Part shown: piece after piece, positions 9,835 through 18,447 of the stretch
How the letters are laid out: every line of letters starts with the position of its first letter
Numbering within the stretch: position 1 is the first letter of the stretch
NCBI GenBank assembly: GCA_013373245.1
Contig: JABXID010000038.1
Span: forward strand, 1 to 34,557
Origin: Gammaproteobacteria bacterium
Lineage (GTDB): Bacteria; Pseudomonadota; Gammaproteobacteria; Enterobacterales; Alteromonadaceae
Direction: 5' to 3'
Length of the DNA stretch: 34,557 bases
Position numbers and translations under genes: made by a program
Notes under the pieces: model-generated
Databases searched by the model: none
Told to the model about the DNA's origin: nothing
What the model saw: the letters and a program-made list of their open reading frames with translations, nothing else

Positions 9835-10452
9835 ATGCCAACGCACACGTCAAAACCAAAAAAACGTCTTAATAAAGGATTTACTTTATTGGAGTTATTG
9901 CTGGTGTTAACTCTAATGGCGTTTTTGTTTAGCATGGTCAAAATTCCTGATCTTACTAAAGAGCCATTTGATGTGGTGGAAAACGAAGCGAAAAAAGTGG
10001 CCCACTTAATTGATTTAGCTTCAGATTATGCGGTGTTAAACAACGCGTTGTTAGGTTTTGCGGTAAAAGAGCAGAGTTATGCATTTTTAGCGTTTGATGG
10101 CGAACGATGGCTAGAAATACCGGAAGCGCCATTCATAAAAAACCAATTAGAAGAAAACTTGTTGTTATCGATTCAGCTTGATGGGTTAGAGTGGCAAGAA
10201 CAAAGTTTGATCAGTGCCGTTGAATGGATCAACGAAGAAGAACAAGAAGAAATTCAGCAAAGCTTGGACCAAGCGCCTGAAGATGTTTTTTTATTCCCGC
10301 AAGTATTCATTTTACCGTCTGGAGAAATATCACCATTTGATTTAGACATCCTCTATTCAGATGGTTTTGACATAGAAATCGCGTTTAAAGTCCGTGGCGA
10401 ATTTACGGCGCCAGTAAAAGTATACGACCCTCAGCAAATTGAGGAGTTATAG
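9835..10452 (+). CDS. gspH: Type II secretion minor pseudopilin GspH
   Basis: A 205-residue minor pseudopilin with a prepilin leader ending RLNKG^FTLLELLL (Glu at +5) and a hydrophobic segment to about residue 40. The rest is an acidic globular periplasmic domain with a VKIPD/DVVENEAKKVAHL region similar to GspH helices. It should sit near the pseudopilus tip region with GspI, J and K. No clear Shine-Dalgarno is visible before the ATG. This is the only gsp gene in the operon with a sizeable upstream gap (71 bases, holding the hairpin), so lower translation than gspG is plausible. The stop shares one base with the gspI start. Confidence 0.93.
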   Translation: MPTHTSKPKKRLNKGFTLLELLLVLTLMAFLFSMVKIPDLTKEPFDVVENEAKKVAHLIDLASDYAVLNNALLGFAVKEQSYAFLAFDGERWLEIPEAPFIKNQLEENLLLSIQLDGLEWQEQSLISAVEWINEEEQEEIQQSLDQAPEDVFLFPQVFILPSGEISPFDLDILYSDGFDIEIAFKVRGEFTAPVKVYDPQQIEEL

Positions 10453-10844
10453 TGGCTATTAAGAATCGCGGTTTTACTCTTATAGAAATGTTACTCGCAT
10501 TAGCGGTATTTGCTTATGCGGCGAGCTCAATTTTAGGTGTGTTGGGTCAGTCTGCTCGCAATTTATCTGATATTGAGCAAATGACGTTTGCATCTTGGGT
10601 GGCCAACGACAGATTAGTTGAGTTGCAGTATGACAAACAATGGCCGCCAAAAGACAAAGCCAAAGGCGAGCGGGAAATGGCCGGCCAACTCTGGTATTGG
10701 CAGCAAAAAATCGAAAAGACTCAAGACAACAACTTACGCTCCGTGACGGTCGACATCTCAACGGATAAAGAAGGGTCTCAGTCCATTTATTCGTTAACCA
10801 CGTTTGTATCAAAACCAAACAGTGCAAAGCCGAGTCGAGGGTAG
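10452..10844 (+). CDS. gspI: Type II secretion minor pseudopilin GspI
   Basis: A 130-residue minor pseudopilin. The prepilin site is KNRG^FTLIEMLLALAVFA with Glu at +5, followed by the conserved GspI pattern in which a single helix leads into WVANDRLVELQ. GspI forms the tip complex with GspJ and GspK. The start is GTG at 10452, supported by GAGGAG at 10441-10446, 5 bases upstream. Its first base is the last base of the gspH stop codon. Length is typical. Confidence 0.95.
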   Translation: MAIKNRGFTLIEMLLALAVFAYAASSILGVLGQSARNLSDIEQMTFASWVANDRLVELQYDKQWPPKDKAKGEREMAGQLWYWQQKIEKTQDNNLRSVTVDISTDKEGSQSIYSLTTFVSKPNSAKPSRG

Positions 10845-10851
10845 CAAAGTG

Positions 10852-11478
10852 ATGCAGTCGAAATACACTCAACGTGGTTTTACATTATTAGAAATCCTTC
10901 TGTCTTTGATGGTGTTTGCTATGTTGGGCATGGCGACCTATTCGGTGATCAATAGCACTATTAGGGGCAATGAAGCGGTTACGCAGCAGAATCAAACGCT
11001 TACCTCGTTGCAACGGGCATTCACCATTCTTGAGTCTGATATTGTGCAACTTGCGCAGCGACAAATCAGACTCGATGGTGAGCAACCTGTGAAAGCTTAT
11101 TTTCGATCTGGTGAATACATGTTTGACTCAGACGGTATCGGGTTTGGTTTTGTTCGTGATGGTTGGGTCAACCCAAAAATGATTTTACCGCGCAGTGAGT
11201 TACAGGCAGTCGCTTATCGTTTGAAAGATAACGTGTTACAACGACTGTATTTTAACTATGTCGATAACGAGATGGGCGCGGAACCGAGAATACAGGAGTT
11301 ATTAACTGGGGTTAATGCCATTTCACTAGAGTATTCGGTAAACGATGAGTGGGTAGAAGAGCTCGGCGAAGACAGTGTACCTGTGATGGTAAAAATAGGT
11401 TTCGAAACTCAAACATATGGTCTAGTTGAGCGCATATTGCCAATTATCGCCGTAACAGACAAACCAAAGCAGACATAA
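10852..11478 (+). CDS. gspJ: Type II secretion minor pseudopilin GspJ
   Basis: A 208-residue minor pseudopilin with leader MQSKYTQRG^FTLLEILLSL (Glu at +5). The open frame extends upstream into gspI to 10804, but starts there would give an unusually long leader. The ATG at 10852, or the GTG at 10849, gives a normal one, with GAGG at 10837-10840 as ribosome site. The periplasmic domain shows the GspJ motifs GIGFVRDGW-like (IGFGFVRDGWVNP) and RLKDNVLQRLYF. It forms the pseudopilus tip complex with GspI and GspK. Confidence 0.94.
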   Translation: MQSKYTQRGFTLLEILLSLMVFAMLGMATYSVINSTIRGNEAVTQQNQTLTSLQRAFTILESDIVQLAQRQIRLDGEQPVKAYFRSGEYMFDSDGIGFGFVRDGWVNPKMILPRSELQAVAYRLKDNVLQRLYFNYVDNEMGAEPRIQELLTGVNAISLEYSVNDEWVEELGEDSVPVMVKIGFETQTYGLVERILPIIAVTDKPKQT

Positions 11479-11480
11479 AC

Positions 11481-12536
11481 ATGATGAGTTATCCGTTACG
11501 TCAAACACCTAAATACGCCCGCATTAAATCACAGCGCGGTGTGGCATTGATATCGGTACTTTTAGCGGTTGCTTTGTGTGTGATCTTAGCCTCTGAAATG
11601 TTGATGCAACAGTCGCTTCAGGTAAAGCGAGTTCAGAACCTATTTGAGCGACAACAAGCATTTTGGTACGCCAATGGTTCTGAGCAGTTTGTAAAAACCC
11701 TAATAAAGAAAATCATTGATGATGACGCAGGCGTTATCCACTTAGATCAAAGCTGGGCAATGACGGGCATGAGCTTTCCCGTTCCCGATGGATTGATTGA
11801 AGGACAAATAAGCGATTTACAGAGTTGTTTTAATATTAATAGTTTGTATAACTCACAGTGGGATCAAAAACGCAGAGAAGAGCATAAACAAGCGTTTGTA
11901 CGATTGTTAGATAAATTGGATATTGTCAAAGATAACAGCAGCGAAGACTTGGCCAATAATGTATATGATTGGCTCGACCCGGATGAATATCCTGTAGGTG
12001 CGGTAGGTTACGACGGTGATATGTACACCTCGATGCCGTTTCCGTATATGGCGGCTAACAGCCCTTTTGCCCATGAAAATGAATTGCGACTTGTGTATGG
12101 TTTTGATGCTGCGGTAATGGCACAGCTCGATGATACCTTATGCGCTATTCCTGATTACTCTGACTTTGTCATCAACGTTAATACCATTGATGCTGAAAAT
12201 CCGGTTATATTGGCGGCTGTGTTAGATATCGATAACAGCACGGCAGAAAACATTATATCGCAACGGCCAAAAGATGGGTTTAAAGATATCAAAGAATTTT
12301 GGGATTTAAATGAAGTGAAATCACTGAAAAACTTGGCTCAGATAGACAAGACGCAATTTACGGTGAAGAGTAAGTTCTTTAAACTAGTGACAAATGCGTA
12401 TTACAACGACATGAGATTTGATTTAACGAGCGTAATGCAATTGAATGAACAAAATGAAATTCAAGTAATTGCCCGCCGTTTTGGAGGAAAAGTTGAGCGA
12501 AAAGCTGATCCTGAGACTGAGCAGTCAGACAACTAG
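11481..12536 (+). CDS. gspK: Type II secretion pseudopilin GspK
   Basis: A 351-residue GspK, the large pseudopilin that caps the pseudopilus. The leader ends QRG^VALISVLLAVALC. As usual for GspK, the +5 residue is not Glu, which fits its tip position. The body carries the GspK segments QISDLQSCFNINSL, VYDWLDPDEYP and the C-terminal helix-hairpin-like repeat (VNTIDAENPVILAAVL, ISQRPKDGFKDIKEFW). The two cysteines at SCFN and DTLCAIP match a family disulfide. ATGs at 11481 and 11484 are both possible starts. Its 3' end overlaps gspL by 44 bases. Confidence 0.95.
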   Translation: MMSYPLRQTPKYARIKSQRGVALISVLLAVALCVILASEMLMQQSLQVKRVQNLFERQQAFWYANGSEQFVKTLIKKIIDDDAGVIHLDQSWAMTGMSFPVPDGLIEGQISDLQSCFNINSLYNSQWDQKRREEHKQAFVRLLDKLDIVKDNSSEDLANNVYDWLDPDEYPVGAVGYDGDMYTSMPFPYMAANSPFAHENELRLVYGFDAAVMAQLDDTLCAIPDYSDFVINVNTIDAENPVILAAVLDIDNSTAENIISQRPKDGFKDIKEFWDLNEVKSLKNLAQIDKTQFTVKSKFFKLVTNAYYNDMRFDLTSVMQLNEQNEIQVIARRFGGKVERKADPETEQSDN

Positions 12537-13749
12537 TTCTGTCCCTTGGCTCGTTTGGGAAACTGTAAACAACGACATCATTGCATCCGGTGAACTGTCA
12601 CAGCAATCAGAGCTGAGCAGTCTGTCAGAGTATGCCAAAGGCCGCCAAGTTATTACCTTGGTGGACAGTGCTGATGTGCGTTTATATCGCCATTACATGC
12701 CAACAAAACCGTCGCGTCAAATCCTCAAGGCTCTGCCATTTATGTTGGAAGATGAGTTATCGGAAGATATCGAGCAGCTGCACTTTGCGCTTCACGACAC
12801 AGGTTTTGATGCCGACAGCAACAAACATTGGGTCAACATAGCAATTGTGCGTAAAGCCCTGTTGCAGCACTGGACTAACTTACTGGCTGAACATGATATT
12901 CAAAGCAAAATTATGTTGCCGGATGTTTTATGTTTGCCAGTTGAGCAAGACAATTCTGTGTCAGCCATTGAGTTTGCTGGTGGCTGGTTAGTTAACGATA
13001 ACCATTGGCAAGGCACACATGTGCTTTCTGATTGGACAGAGTTATTTTGGCAGAAAAAATTAGCCGAGCTTGATGAAGAAAACGCGTTAATTATCAATGC
13101 ATACTCGCCATTATCTCAACAAACCATGTCATTGTTCGATAGCATAGAAAGCGTCAGTATAAACGTGCAGGATGCTGAGTTGCCACTGTTGTTACTGGCA
13201 AAGCAGGCACAAACCTTAAAGTGGAATTTGTTGCAAGGGGACTTTGCGCCGAAAAAAGCGGTCAGTAAAAACTGGCAAATTTGGCGACCGGTTGCAGTAC
13301 TTTTTGTTATTACCGTCATAGTGCATTTGATACAACTTGGCTCAAGATGGTCAAAAGCGGAATCTGAGTTACAGGTTGCGAAAGCGTCTTTGTCAGAAAG
13401 TTACAAAAAAGCGTTTCCAAAAGAGCGAGTTCGTTTAAATATTATTCGTACTCAATTGCGACGAAAAGTGGCACAAGTAACCGGCGAACAAACGTCAGAA
13501 GCGGGTTTTTTAACTTTGATGAGCGCGATGACTCCGGTGTTTTCTAAGTTATCCAATATTAAATATGAGTCATTTCGCTTTGATGGCACTCGACAAGAGT
13601 TACGAATCAATGCCAGTGCCCCTAATTTTCAACAGTTTGAGCGACTTATCGCTGAACTTGGCGACTTAGGCCTGGACGTAAAACAAGGCGCGATAAATAA
13701 CGAAGGTAATGAAGTGTCGGGCACGTTAAGTGTTAAGGAGGGCAACTAA
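12493..13749 (+). CDS. gspL: Type II secretion inner-membrane protein GspL
   Basis: A 418-residue bitopic protein. Its actin-like cytoplasmic domain (about 1-240) recruits the GspE ATPase and its periplasmic domain pairs with GspM. I start it at the TTG at 12493, giving MSEKLILRLSSQ, because GGAGG (12483-12487) lies 5 bases upstream and the product matches the usual GspL N-terminus. An upstream TTG at 12469 in the same frame has no such site. A membrane span lies at about residues 266-285 (WRPVAVLFVITVIVHLIQL), followed by a periplasmic ferredoxin-like fold. The 44-base overlap with gspK implies translational coupling. Confidence 0.94.
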   Translation: MSEKLILRLSSQTTSSVPWLVWETVNNDIIASGELSQQSELSSLSEYAKGRQVITLVDSADVRLYRHYMPTKPSRQILKALPFMLEDELSEDIEQLHFALHDTGFDADSNKHWVNIAIVRKALLQHWTNLLAEHDIQSKIMLPDVLCLPVEQDNSVSAIEFAGGWLVNDNHWQGTHVLSDWTELFWQKKLAELDEENALIINAYSPLSQQTMSLFDSIESVSINVQDAELPLLLLAKQAQTLKWNLLQGDFAPKKAVSKNWQIWRPVAVLFVITVIVHLIQLGSRWSKAESELQVAKASLSESYKKAFPKERVRLNIIRTQLRRKVAQVTGEQTSEAGFLTLMSAMTPVFSKLSNIKYESFRFDGTRQELRINASAPNFQQFERLIAELGDLGLDVKQGAINNEGNEVSGTLSVKEGN

Positions 13750-14252
13750 TGTCAGCTTTTGCACAAGTGAAACAAAAGTTCATGACTTGGTTCAAGGGAT
13801 TAAGTGATAGCGAACAAAAATTACTGAAAGTGGCATTCGTTTTCTTCGGTATTTTTATTTTTTATAGCACCATCAGTGGTCTTAACGCGGGTGTTAAAGA
13901 CGCAGAAAACAAACTAGCACAACAAGTTAAACTGAACAGCTGGGCCGAGCAACAAATCGCAATAATCACATCGGCAAATGGCTCTGGTAAAGCTGGTAAT
14001 ACTAGTCAGGGTTCAATGACGCAAATTATTAATACCACAGCACGTCGATTAAGTATTACGATTGATAGAATTCAACCTCAAAAGACCGATTTGGTAAAAG
14101 TTGGTATAGACGAAATCGGATTTAATACCTTGATGACTTGGTTACAAACTCTCCAGGTTTCTCATGGAATTACCGCAAAAAACATCGACTTTACTAAATC
14201 TGAAACAAGTGGGTTAGTGAACATCAGGCGATTAGATTTGGAGCGTTTGTAA
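13749..14252 (+). CDS. gspM: Type II secretion inner-membrane protein GspM
   Basis: A 167-residue bitopic protein that forms a platform subcomplex with GspL and GspC. The pattern is standard: a short cytoplasmic helix (KFMTWFKGLSDSEQKLL), one membrane span at about 25-44, a coiled-coil-like stretch, then a small ferredoxin-like periplasmic domain (TTARRLSITIDRIQPQ ... FNTLMTWLQTLQ). The ATG overlaps the gspL stop by one base. Length matches the family. Confidence 0.94.
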   Translation: MSAFAQVKQKFMTWFKGLSDSEQKLLKVAFVFFGIFIFYSTISGLNAGVKDAENKLAQQVKLNSWAEQQIAIITSANGSGKAGNTSQGSMTQIINTTARRLSITIDRIQPQKTDLVKVGIDEIGFNTLMTWLQTLQVSHGITAKNIDFTKSETSGLVNIRRLDLERL

Positions 14253-14254
14253 CG

Positions 14255-15007
14255 ATGACAACTAAGGGTATGAGTATTAAGAAATTAATCGCATTATTTA
14301 TCACGGTATTTTTATTGATCACCGTGTTTACGGTACCTGTGGGTTTAATTGTAAAGCAGTTTAATTTGCCTAAAAACGTATCTTACGACAGTTTACAAGG
14401 AACGCTTTGGCAAGGCAGCATAAAAGCGGCGCAATACAAAAAAACGGTTTTAACGCAAGTTCAATGGCAATGGTTACCTTGGCAATTGTTCAAAGGTAAA
14501 GTGGCGTTTAAGTTACGATGGGGTAACGCTAGAGTGTCGCAGCAGCTCAGTGGCACAGCAGTCGCGTCGGTTGGATTTTCTGGGTATCAGTTAAATGATA
14601 CAACTGTAAGGTTACCAGCAAGTGCGGTAAAACCTTTATTGCCTTTCCCTATGGGGGACTTGTATGGCCGTGTCATTGCGGATATTAATTCATATTCATT
14701 TGGTGAGCCTCTGTGCTCTGAATTGAACGGCGAGTTAGTGTGGACCAAAGCCGGTGTGGACATCAATGGCGTTATCGACTTTGGTGTGATCTCATCCGCT
14801 CTGAGTTGTGATAATAATCAGGTGTTAGCAACATTTGATGGTCAGAACTCTCTCGGTCTACAAGGTCTGGCAAAATTGGAATCACAAACGTCCTTTTCAT
14901 TTGATGGCTTTTTGAAGCCGGATGCGTCTTTGCCTGCTGTTGTACACCAAGGTATTGGCATGTTTGGCAAGGCTGACAGTCAAGGTCGTTTTAAAATTAG
15001 TCTATAG
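14255..15007 (+). CDS. gspN: Type II secretion protein GspN
   Basis: A 250-residue GspN, the last gene of the operon. It has one N-terminal membrane span (about 9-30) and a periplasmic beta-rich domain with family-typical YDSLQGTLWQGS, VQWQWLPWQLFKGKVAFKL and GRVIADI segments. GspN occurs in only some type II systems and its role is not well defined; it is often dispensable. It begins 2 bases after the gspM stop. An 83-base gap without clear structure separates it from the next gene. Confidence 0.92.
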   Translation: MTTKGMSIKKLIALFITVFLLITVFTVPVGLIVKQFNLPKNVSYDSLQGTLWQGSIKAAQYKKTVLTQVQWQWLPWQLFKGKVAFKLRWGNARVSQQLSGTAVASVGFSGYQLNDTTVRLPASAVKPLLPFPMGDLYGRVIADINSYSFGEPLCSELNGELVWTKAGVDINGVIDFGVISSALSCDNNQVLATFDGQNSLGLQGLAKLESQTSFSFDGFLKPDASLPAVVHQGIGMFGKADSQGRFKISL

Positions 15008-15090
15008 TTAAAAAGGTGTAACCTCGCCAGGTAATGCGATGGATAAACCGGCACAACAAAAAATAAAGTATTGAGAGAAGGTGAAAGGAC

Positions 15091-15690
15091 ATGAAGAAGA
15101 TCAATAAAGTTTCGCAATTGAAACTGTTGGAATTCCTCAATCGAATTTCACTGTTTAAATCTTTGGATGCGCGAGAGCGCGAAATGGTTGCAAAGATCCC
15201 CAACTTAGTTGTACTCATTGCAAAAGATGAAGTTTTCATTCGCAAAGACCACTTTGACTCCGATTTTTATATTGTCTTAAATGGCGAAGCGAATATTTCG
15301 GTTAATGGTCAAAATGTCGCCGTTGCCACTCCAGGTCACTTTATTGGGGAAGTTGGCTTTATTTGTAACGAAGCGCGCAGCGCGACGGTTACCGCGAAAA
15401 CCGACATAATCGCGATGCGAATAACACGGGATTTATTCGATTTGTTGCCAATTCGCGTTCGCGAATCAATAAAACAAAAAATCATCAATGGCCTAGTTGA
15501 ACGCGTCACTACTCAAAATTCCAAAATTATAGATTTAGAAGAGCGCGTAGACGTATTAGAACACGAGCTTTACCCAGAAAAATTTGAACAAAAAGAAGAG
15601 TATGACCCTGACGACTTACAGATTGATGAGTCGGCGACAGAACAGAAAGAACGTGACAGTCACATACTCGACATCAAACCGGTTGAGTAA
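15091..15690 (+). CDS. Cyclic-nucleotide-binding-domain protein without a DNA-binding domain
   Basis: A 199-residue soluble protein with one Crp-like cNMP-binding fold. The phosphate-binding cassette is at about residues 85-102 (IGEVGFICNEARSATVTA), with the Gly-Glu and Arg needed to hold a cyclic nucleotide. A helical stretch with heptad character follows (SKIIDLEERVDVLEHEL, about 132-150), then an acidic tail. There is no helix-turn-helix, so it is not a CRP/FNR transcription factor; a dimeric nucleotide-responsive regulator or adaptor is more likely. AAGGAC lies 5 bases before the ATG. It follows gspN in the same direction, so read-through from the gsp operon is possible, but I have no evidence of a role in secretion. 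Confidence 0.85.
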   Translation: MKKINKVSQLKLLEFLNRISLFKSLDAREREMVAKIPNLVVLIAKDEVFIRKDHFDSDFYIVLNGEANISVNGQNVAVATPGHFIGEVGFICNEARSATVTAKTDIIAMRITRDLFDLLPIRVRESIKQKIINGLVERVTTQNSKIIDLEERVDVLEHELYPEKFEQKEEYDPDDLQIDESATEQKERDSHILDIKPVE

Positions 15691-15723
15691 GCGTTTCTGC
15701 GTTATTGCGTGGTTATTGTTAAA

Positions 15724-15752
15724 GCGTGGTTTCCCGAAATTTGAAAACACGC
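15724..15752. repeat. Imperfect inverted repeat between convergent genes
   Basis: GCGTGGTTTC (15724-15733) and GAAAACACGC (15743-15752) pair with one mismatch around a 9-base loop. The repeat sits between the cNMP-binding gene and the convergent yrfG, abutting the yrfG stop. No strong T tract follows on either side, so the terminator role is only a possibility. Confidence 0.4.
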
Positions 15753-15753
15753 C

Positions 15754-16413
15754 TTATTTGATGTCTTGCAAAAGCTGACGATAGTCGTGTGTATTTACAA
15801 AGCCTGCAATTTCTTGAGCAGGCTTTTTGCTATCTGGATTCGCAACCGCCAATAAATACTCAATACCAAACGTTTGTGCGGCTTTTAAAATACGCTCTGA
15901 GTCGTCGACAAACAGTGTGGTCTTTGGATCAAATTGCAAGTCTTGCTGTAATTGTTGCCACAGGTGCTGACTTTCTTTACTCGTGCCATATTGGTGACAC
16001 GATATTAAAGTATCGATGTGCGCATCAAGTTCGGTCATCTCTACTTTCAAACTTAGCGAGTCGGGGTGAGCGTTAGTAACTAACACCACGCGTTTGCCGG
16101 CACTTTTTAACGCATCTAAAAATGGCAAGGTGTCATCTCGAAGTTGAATTAAGTGACGGATTTCTCGTTTTAATTCAACAATGGGCAAATCTAACTCTCG
16201 TTGCCAATAGTCTAAGCAATACCACTCCAACTGACCGTAAACCGCATCGTTTTGTTGTTGAACTTGGGCTTTTGCATCCGACAAAGAAAGTTGATGTTTT
16301 TGTGCGTATGCCTTTGGTGTGTGCTCCATCCAAAAGTGATTGTCGAAATGTAAGTCGAGCAGCGTGCCGTCCATGTCGAGTAAAACAGTCTCGATATTTG
16401 ACCAATTAAGCAT
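15754..16413 (-). CDS. yrfG: HAD-family nucleotidase (GMP/IMP nucleotidase YrfG type)
   Basis: A 219-residue haloacid dehalogenase-superfamily phosphatase. Motif I is LLDMDGTLLD with nucleophile Asp13 and acid/base Asp15; motif II is LVTNAH; motif IV is LFVDDSERIL. The cap region contains WYCLDYWQRELDLP as in YrfG. E. coli YrfG dephosphorylates GMP and IMP in the cytoplasm; the same substrates are inferred here. In E. coli it sits with nudE, hslR and hslO, and all four occur in this window, which supports orthology. It is divergent from nudE with 74 bases between starts. Confidence 0.88.
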   Translation of the reverse strand: MLNWSNIETVLLDMDGTLLDLHFDNHFWMEHTPKAYAQKHQLSLSDAKAQVQQQNDAVYGQLEWYCLDYWQRELDLPIVELKREIRHLIQLRDDTLPFLDALKSAGKRVVLVTNAHPDSLSLKVEMTELDAHIDTLISCHQYGTSKESQHLWQQLQQDLQFDPKTTLFVDDSERILKAAQTFGIEYLLAVANPDSKKPAQEIAGFVNTHDYRQLLQDIK

Positions 16414-16487
16414 AGCTTTTTGTTCTTTGTTAGTTATAGTAAGAGTATATAGATTGTAACACTTTCCGGTTTAAGCAGAAGTTTTCA

Positions 16488-17078
16488 ATGTCGGACAAAT
16501 CAAACTTAATTTCTCAGCAATTGCCTCAAATTCATCGCACGTCTATCGTCGCACAAAGTCGCCTGTTTAAAATCGAAGAAATGCACCTTGAATTTTCAAA
16601 TGGCGCCACCAGAGTTTATGAACGGCTCGCTGGTTCTGGACGTGGGGCGGTTATGATAGTCCCCATGAAAAATGCCGAGGAGTTTTTTCTTGTCAGTGAA
16701 TACGGTGCTGGAGCTCATAAATATGACTTGGGCTTCCCGAAAGGCTTAATTGATCCAGGCGAAACTCCAGAGCAAGCCGCAAATAGAGAGTTAAAAGAAG
16801 AAATTGGGTTTGGCGCAAAAACACTTGTAGAGTTAAAAACCTTGTCCATAGGGTCGAGTTTTTTAAGTTCGAAAATGCATATATTTTTGGCGTTTGATTT
16901 GTATCCAGAAACCCTGGAAGGCGATGAGCCTGAACCGCTAATTGTTCACACTTGGGCTTGGCAAAATGCCGATGAGCTATTACAACAGAGTGAATTTAGT
17001 GAAGCACGCAGTGTGTCAGCGCTTTACATGGCACAGCAATGGTTAGCTAACAAACAGAATACGCAAAACAAGGAGTAA
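16488..17078 (+). CDS. nudE: ADP-compound Nudix hydrolase NudE
   Basis: A 196-residue Nudix hydrolase. The Nudix box at residues 86-107 is complete: Gly86, Glu92, then REL-KEE-IGF with Arg100, Glu101, Glu104 and Glu105, which bind the catalytic metal. NudE of E. coli hydrolyses ADP-ribose, Ap3A and NADH; these substrates are inferred here. Length matches the family and the neighbouring yrfG and cysQ agree with the enterobacterial and Vibrio arrangement. AAGGAG near its 3' end serves as the ribosome site of cysQ, so the two genes are coupled. Confidence 0.93.
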   Translation: MSDKSNLISQQLPQIHRTSIVAQSRLFKIEEMHLEFSNGATRVYERLAGSGRGAVMIVPMKNAEEFFLVSEYGAGAHKYDLGFPKGLIDPGETPEQAANRELKEEIGFGAKTLVELKTLSIGSSFLSSKMHIFLAFDLYPETLEGDEPEPLIVHTWAWQNADELLQQSEFSEARSVSALYMAQQWLANKQNTQNKE

Positions 17079-17080
17079 TA

Positions 17081-17911
17081 GTGAGTTTATCCTTAGAGCA
17101 GTTATCGAAACATGCTATTCGCATTGCCTCGTTAGCGGGCGACGCGATCATGGAATATTATGAGCAAGGTGACTACGAAAAGTTTAATAAGGAAGACGAG
17201 TCTCCGGTAACCAGCGCCGATTATGCAGCAAATGAAGTTGTGTTGGCTGAGTTGATGCGACTCACACCCGATATTCCGATTGTTTCGGAAGAAGTCGATA
17301 AGTTGGTGCTGGATGACCGTATTGGTTGGTCACGTTATTGGTTGATAGATCCATTAGACGGCACACAAGAGTTTGTTGCAGGGCGTTCCGATTTTGCGGT
17401 AAACATAGCTCTGGTTGAGGATGGTAAACCTGTTATGGGCGTTATTCATGCGCCGGTGACTAAAGTCACCTATTGGGCTGTTAAAGGCATGGGCACACAT
17501 AAAATTGCTAACGGTAAAACAAAGTCCGTAACAGCAAAAAAAGTTAACCGAGAAAACCCATATTTACGTGTCGCAATTAGCCGAGTACAAGCGTTAGAAA
17601 CCATTACAAAGTTTATTAAGCCTGATATCGCAATCGAGTTTGTGTCACTGGGCAGCTGTGCGTTAAAGAGTTGTTTGGTGGCGGAAGGTACTGCTGATAT
17701 CTATATTCGAGTTGGGCCAACTGGCGAATGGGACACGGGGGCGCCGCAAGTGATCGTTGAAGAAGCAGGTGGCTGTATTATTGACTCAGAGTTTAACCCA
17801 TTAACATATAATAAGCGTGAGTCTTTGCTGAATCCAAACTTTATGGTAACCAGCGACGCTTCGTTTGATTGGTCGGAAATTATAATTCCGCATTCGTCTA
17901 GGAGAGATTAG
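17081..17911 (+). CDS. cysQ: 3'(2'),5'-bisphosphate nucleotidase CysQ
   Basis: A 276-residue enzyme of the inositol-monophosphatase superfamily. It removes the 3'-phosphate of PAP, the by-product of sulfate assimilation. Metal-binding motifs are present: SEE (69-71), WLIDPLDGT (87-95, Asp90/Asp93) and GEWDTGAPQVIVEEAGG near the C-terminus. The start is GTG at 17081, 2 bases after the nudE stop, with AAGGAG upstream. The orphan gene that follows starts directly at its stop codon. Length and motifs are normal. Confidence 0.95.
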   Translation: MSLSLEQLSKHAIRIASLAGDAIMEYYEQGDYEKFNKEDESPVTSADYAANEVVLAELMRLTPDIPIVSEEVDKLVLDDRIGWSRYWLIDPLDGTQEFVAGRSDFAVNIALVEDGKPVMGVIHAPVTKVTYWAVKGMGTHKIANGKTKSVTAKKVNRENPYLRVAISRVQALETITKFIKPDIAIEFVSLGSCALKSCLVAEGTADIYIRVGPTGEWDTGAPQVIVEEAGGCIIDSEFNPLTYNKRESLLNPNFMVTSDASFDWSEIIIPHSSRRD

Positions 17912-18427
17912 ATGCACGATATTAGAAATTTAATTGGTTGCGCAATGTCGTTACTGTCTGGCCAATCGGCATCGTTTTCTGGACAAGATGATGACCACAA
18001 GTTGGATCCGCAAAGTGAACAAGATTTGTTATTGGTCGCACAAGCTATTGATGAGTGTTTACGTAGCAGCGATATTAAATCAGAAGGACAGGTAATCAAA
18101 CTTGAACACTTTAAAAGTACGTTAAAAGCGATTGCCCCTTATGGCAGCCGTTATATTTCCAACAGACATGATAATTATTTCATTATCCAATGTGCGTTTG
18201 ACTTTGACTTATTAGAAGATGCGCTTGAACATGAATCGTTGGATGATATGTATGATTCAATGTCGATTGCGCATGATATTGAGCGCGATAAGTTTGAGTC
18301 CAGCGCTATTATCGTTCGAGAGATAAATAACAACGTTCAGGCCTGTGATTTGAGAGGATGTTGGAGCCCACTAGCTGATAAGTTTGCGGTCCGTGTTGAA
18401 GACTGGGTAGATCACTACACGATATAA
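17912..18427 (+). CDS. Uncharacterised 171-residue protein coupled to cysQ
   Basis: I do not recognise this protein. It is soluble, acidic (pronounced Asp/Glu content), and has no signal peptide, membrane span or known catalytic motif. The N-terminal half looks helical (DLLLVAQAIDECLR). The C-terminal half carries many aromatic and acidic residues (FIIQCAFDFDLLEDALEHESLDDMYDSMS) and ends in a CDLRGCW segment with two cysteines four residues apart. The ATG follows the cysQ stop without a gap, behind AGGAGA in the cysQ end, so it is very probably translated as the last gene of nudE-cysQ. Lack of overlap with other frames and normal codon use support it being real. Confidence 0.75.
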   Translation: MHDIRNLIGCAMSLLSGQSASFSGQDDDHKLDPQSEQDLLLVAQAIDECLRSSDIKSEGQVIKLEHFKSTLKAIAPYGSRYISNRHDNYFIIQCAFDFDLLEDALEHESLDDMYDSMSIAHDIERDKFESSAIIVREINNNVQACDLRGCWSPLADKFAVRVEDWVDHYTI

Positions 18428-18447
18428 TCTTAAACGGTGATTAACTA

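Noticed and set aside
9426-9941. Minus-strand open frame across gspG and gspH
   Set aside because: It is antisense to two conserved pseudopilin genes and crosses the hairpin; it is a shadow frame.
10804-10851. Longer N-terminus for gspJ starting inside gspI
   Set aside because: It would give a prepilin leader of about 25 residues; the ATG at 10852 gives the usual short leader.
16122-16409. Plus-strand open frame inside yrfG
   Set aside because: The minus strand encodes all HAD motifs here; the plus-strand product has no domain or ribosome site.
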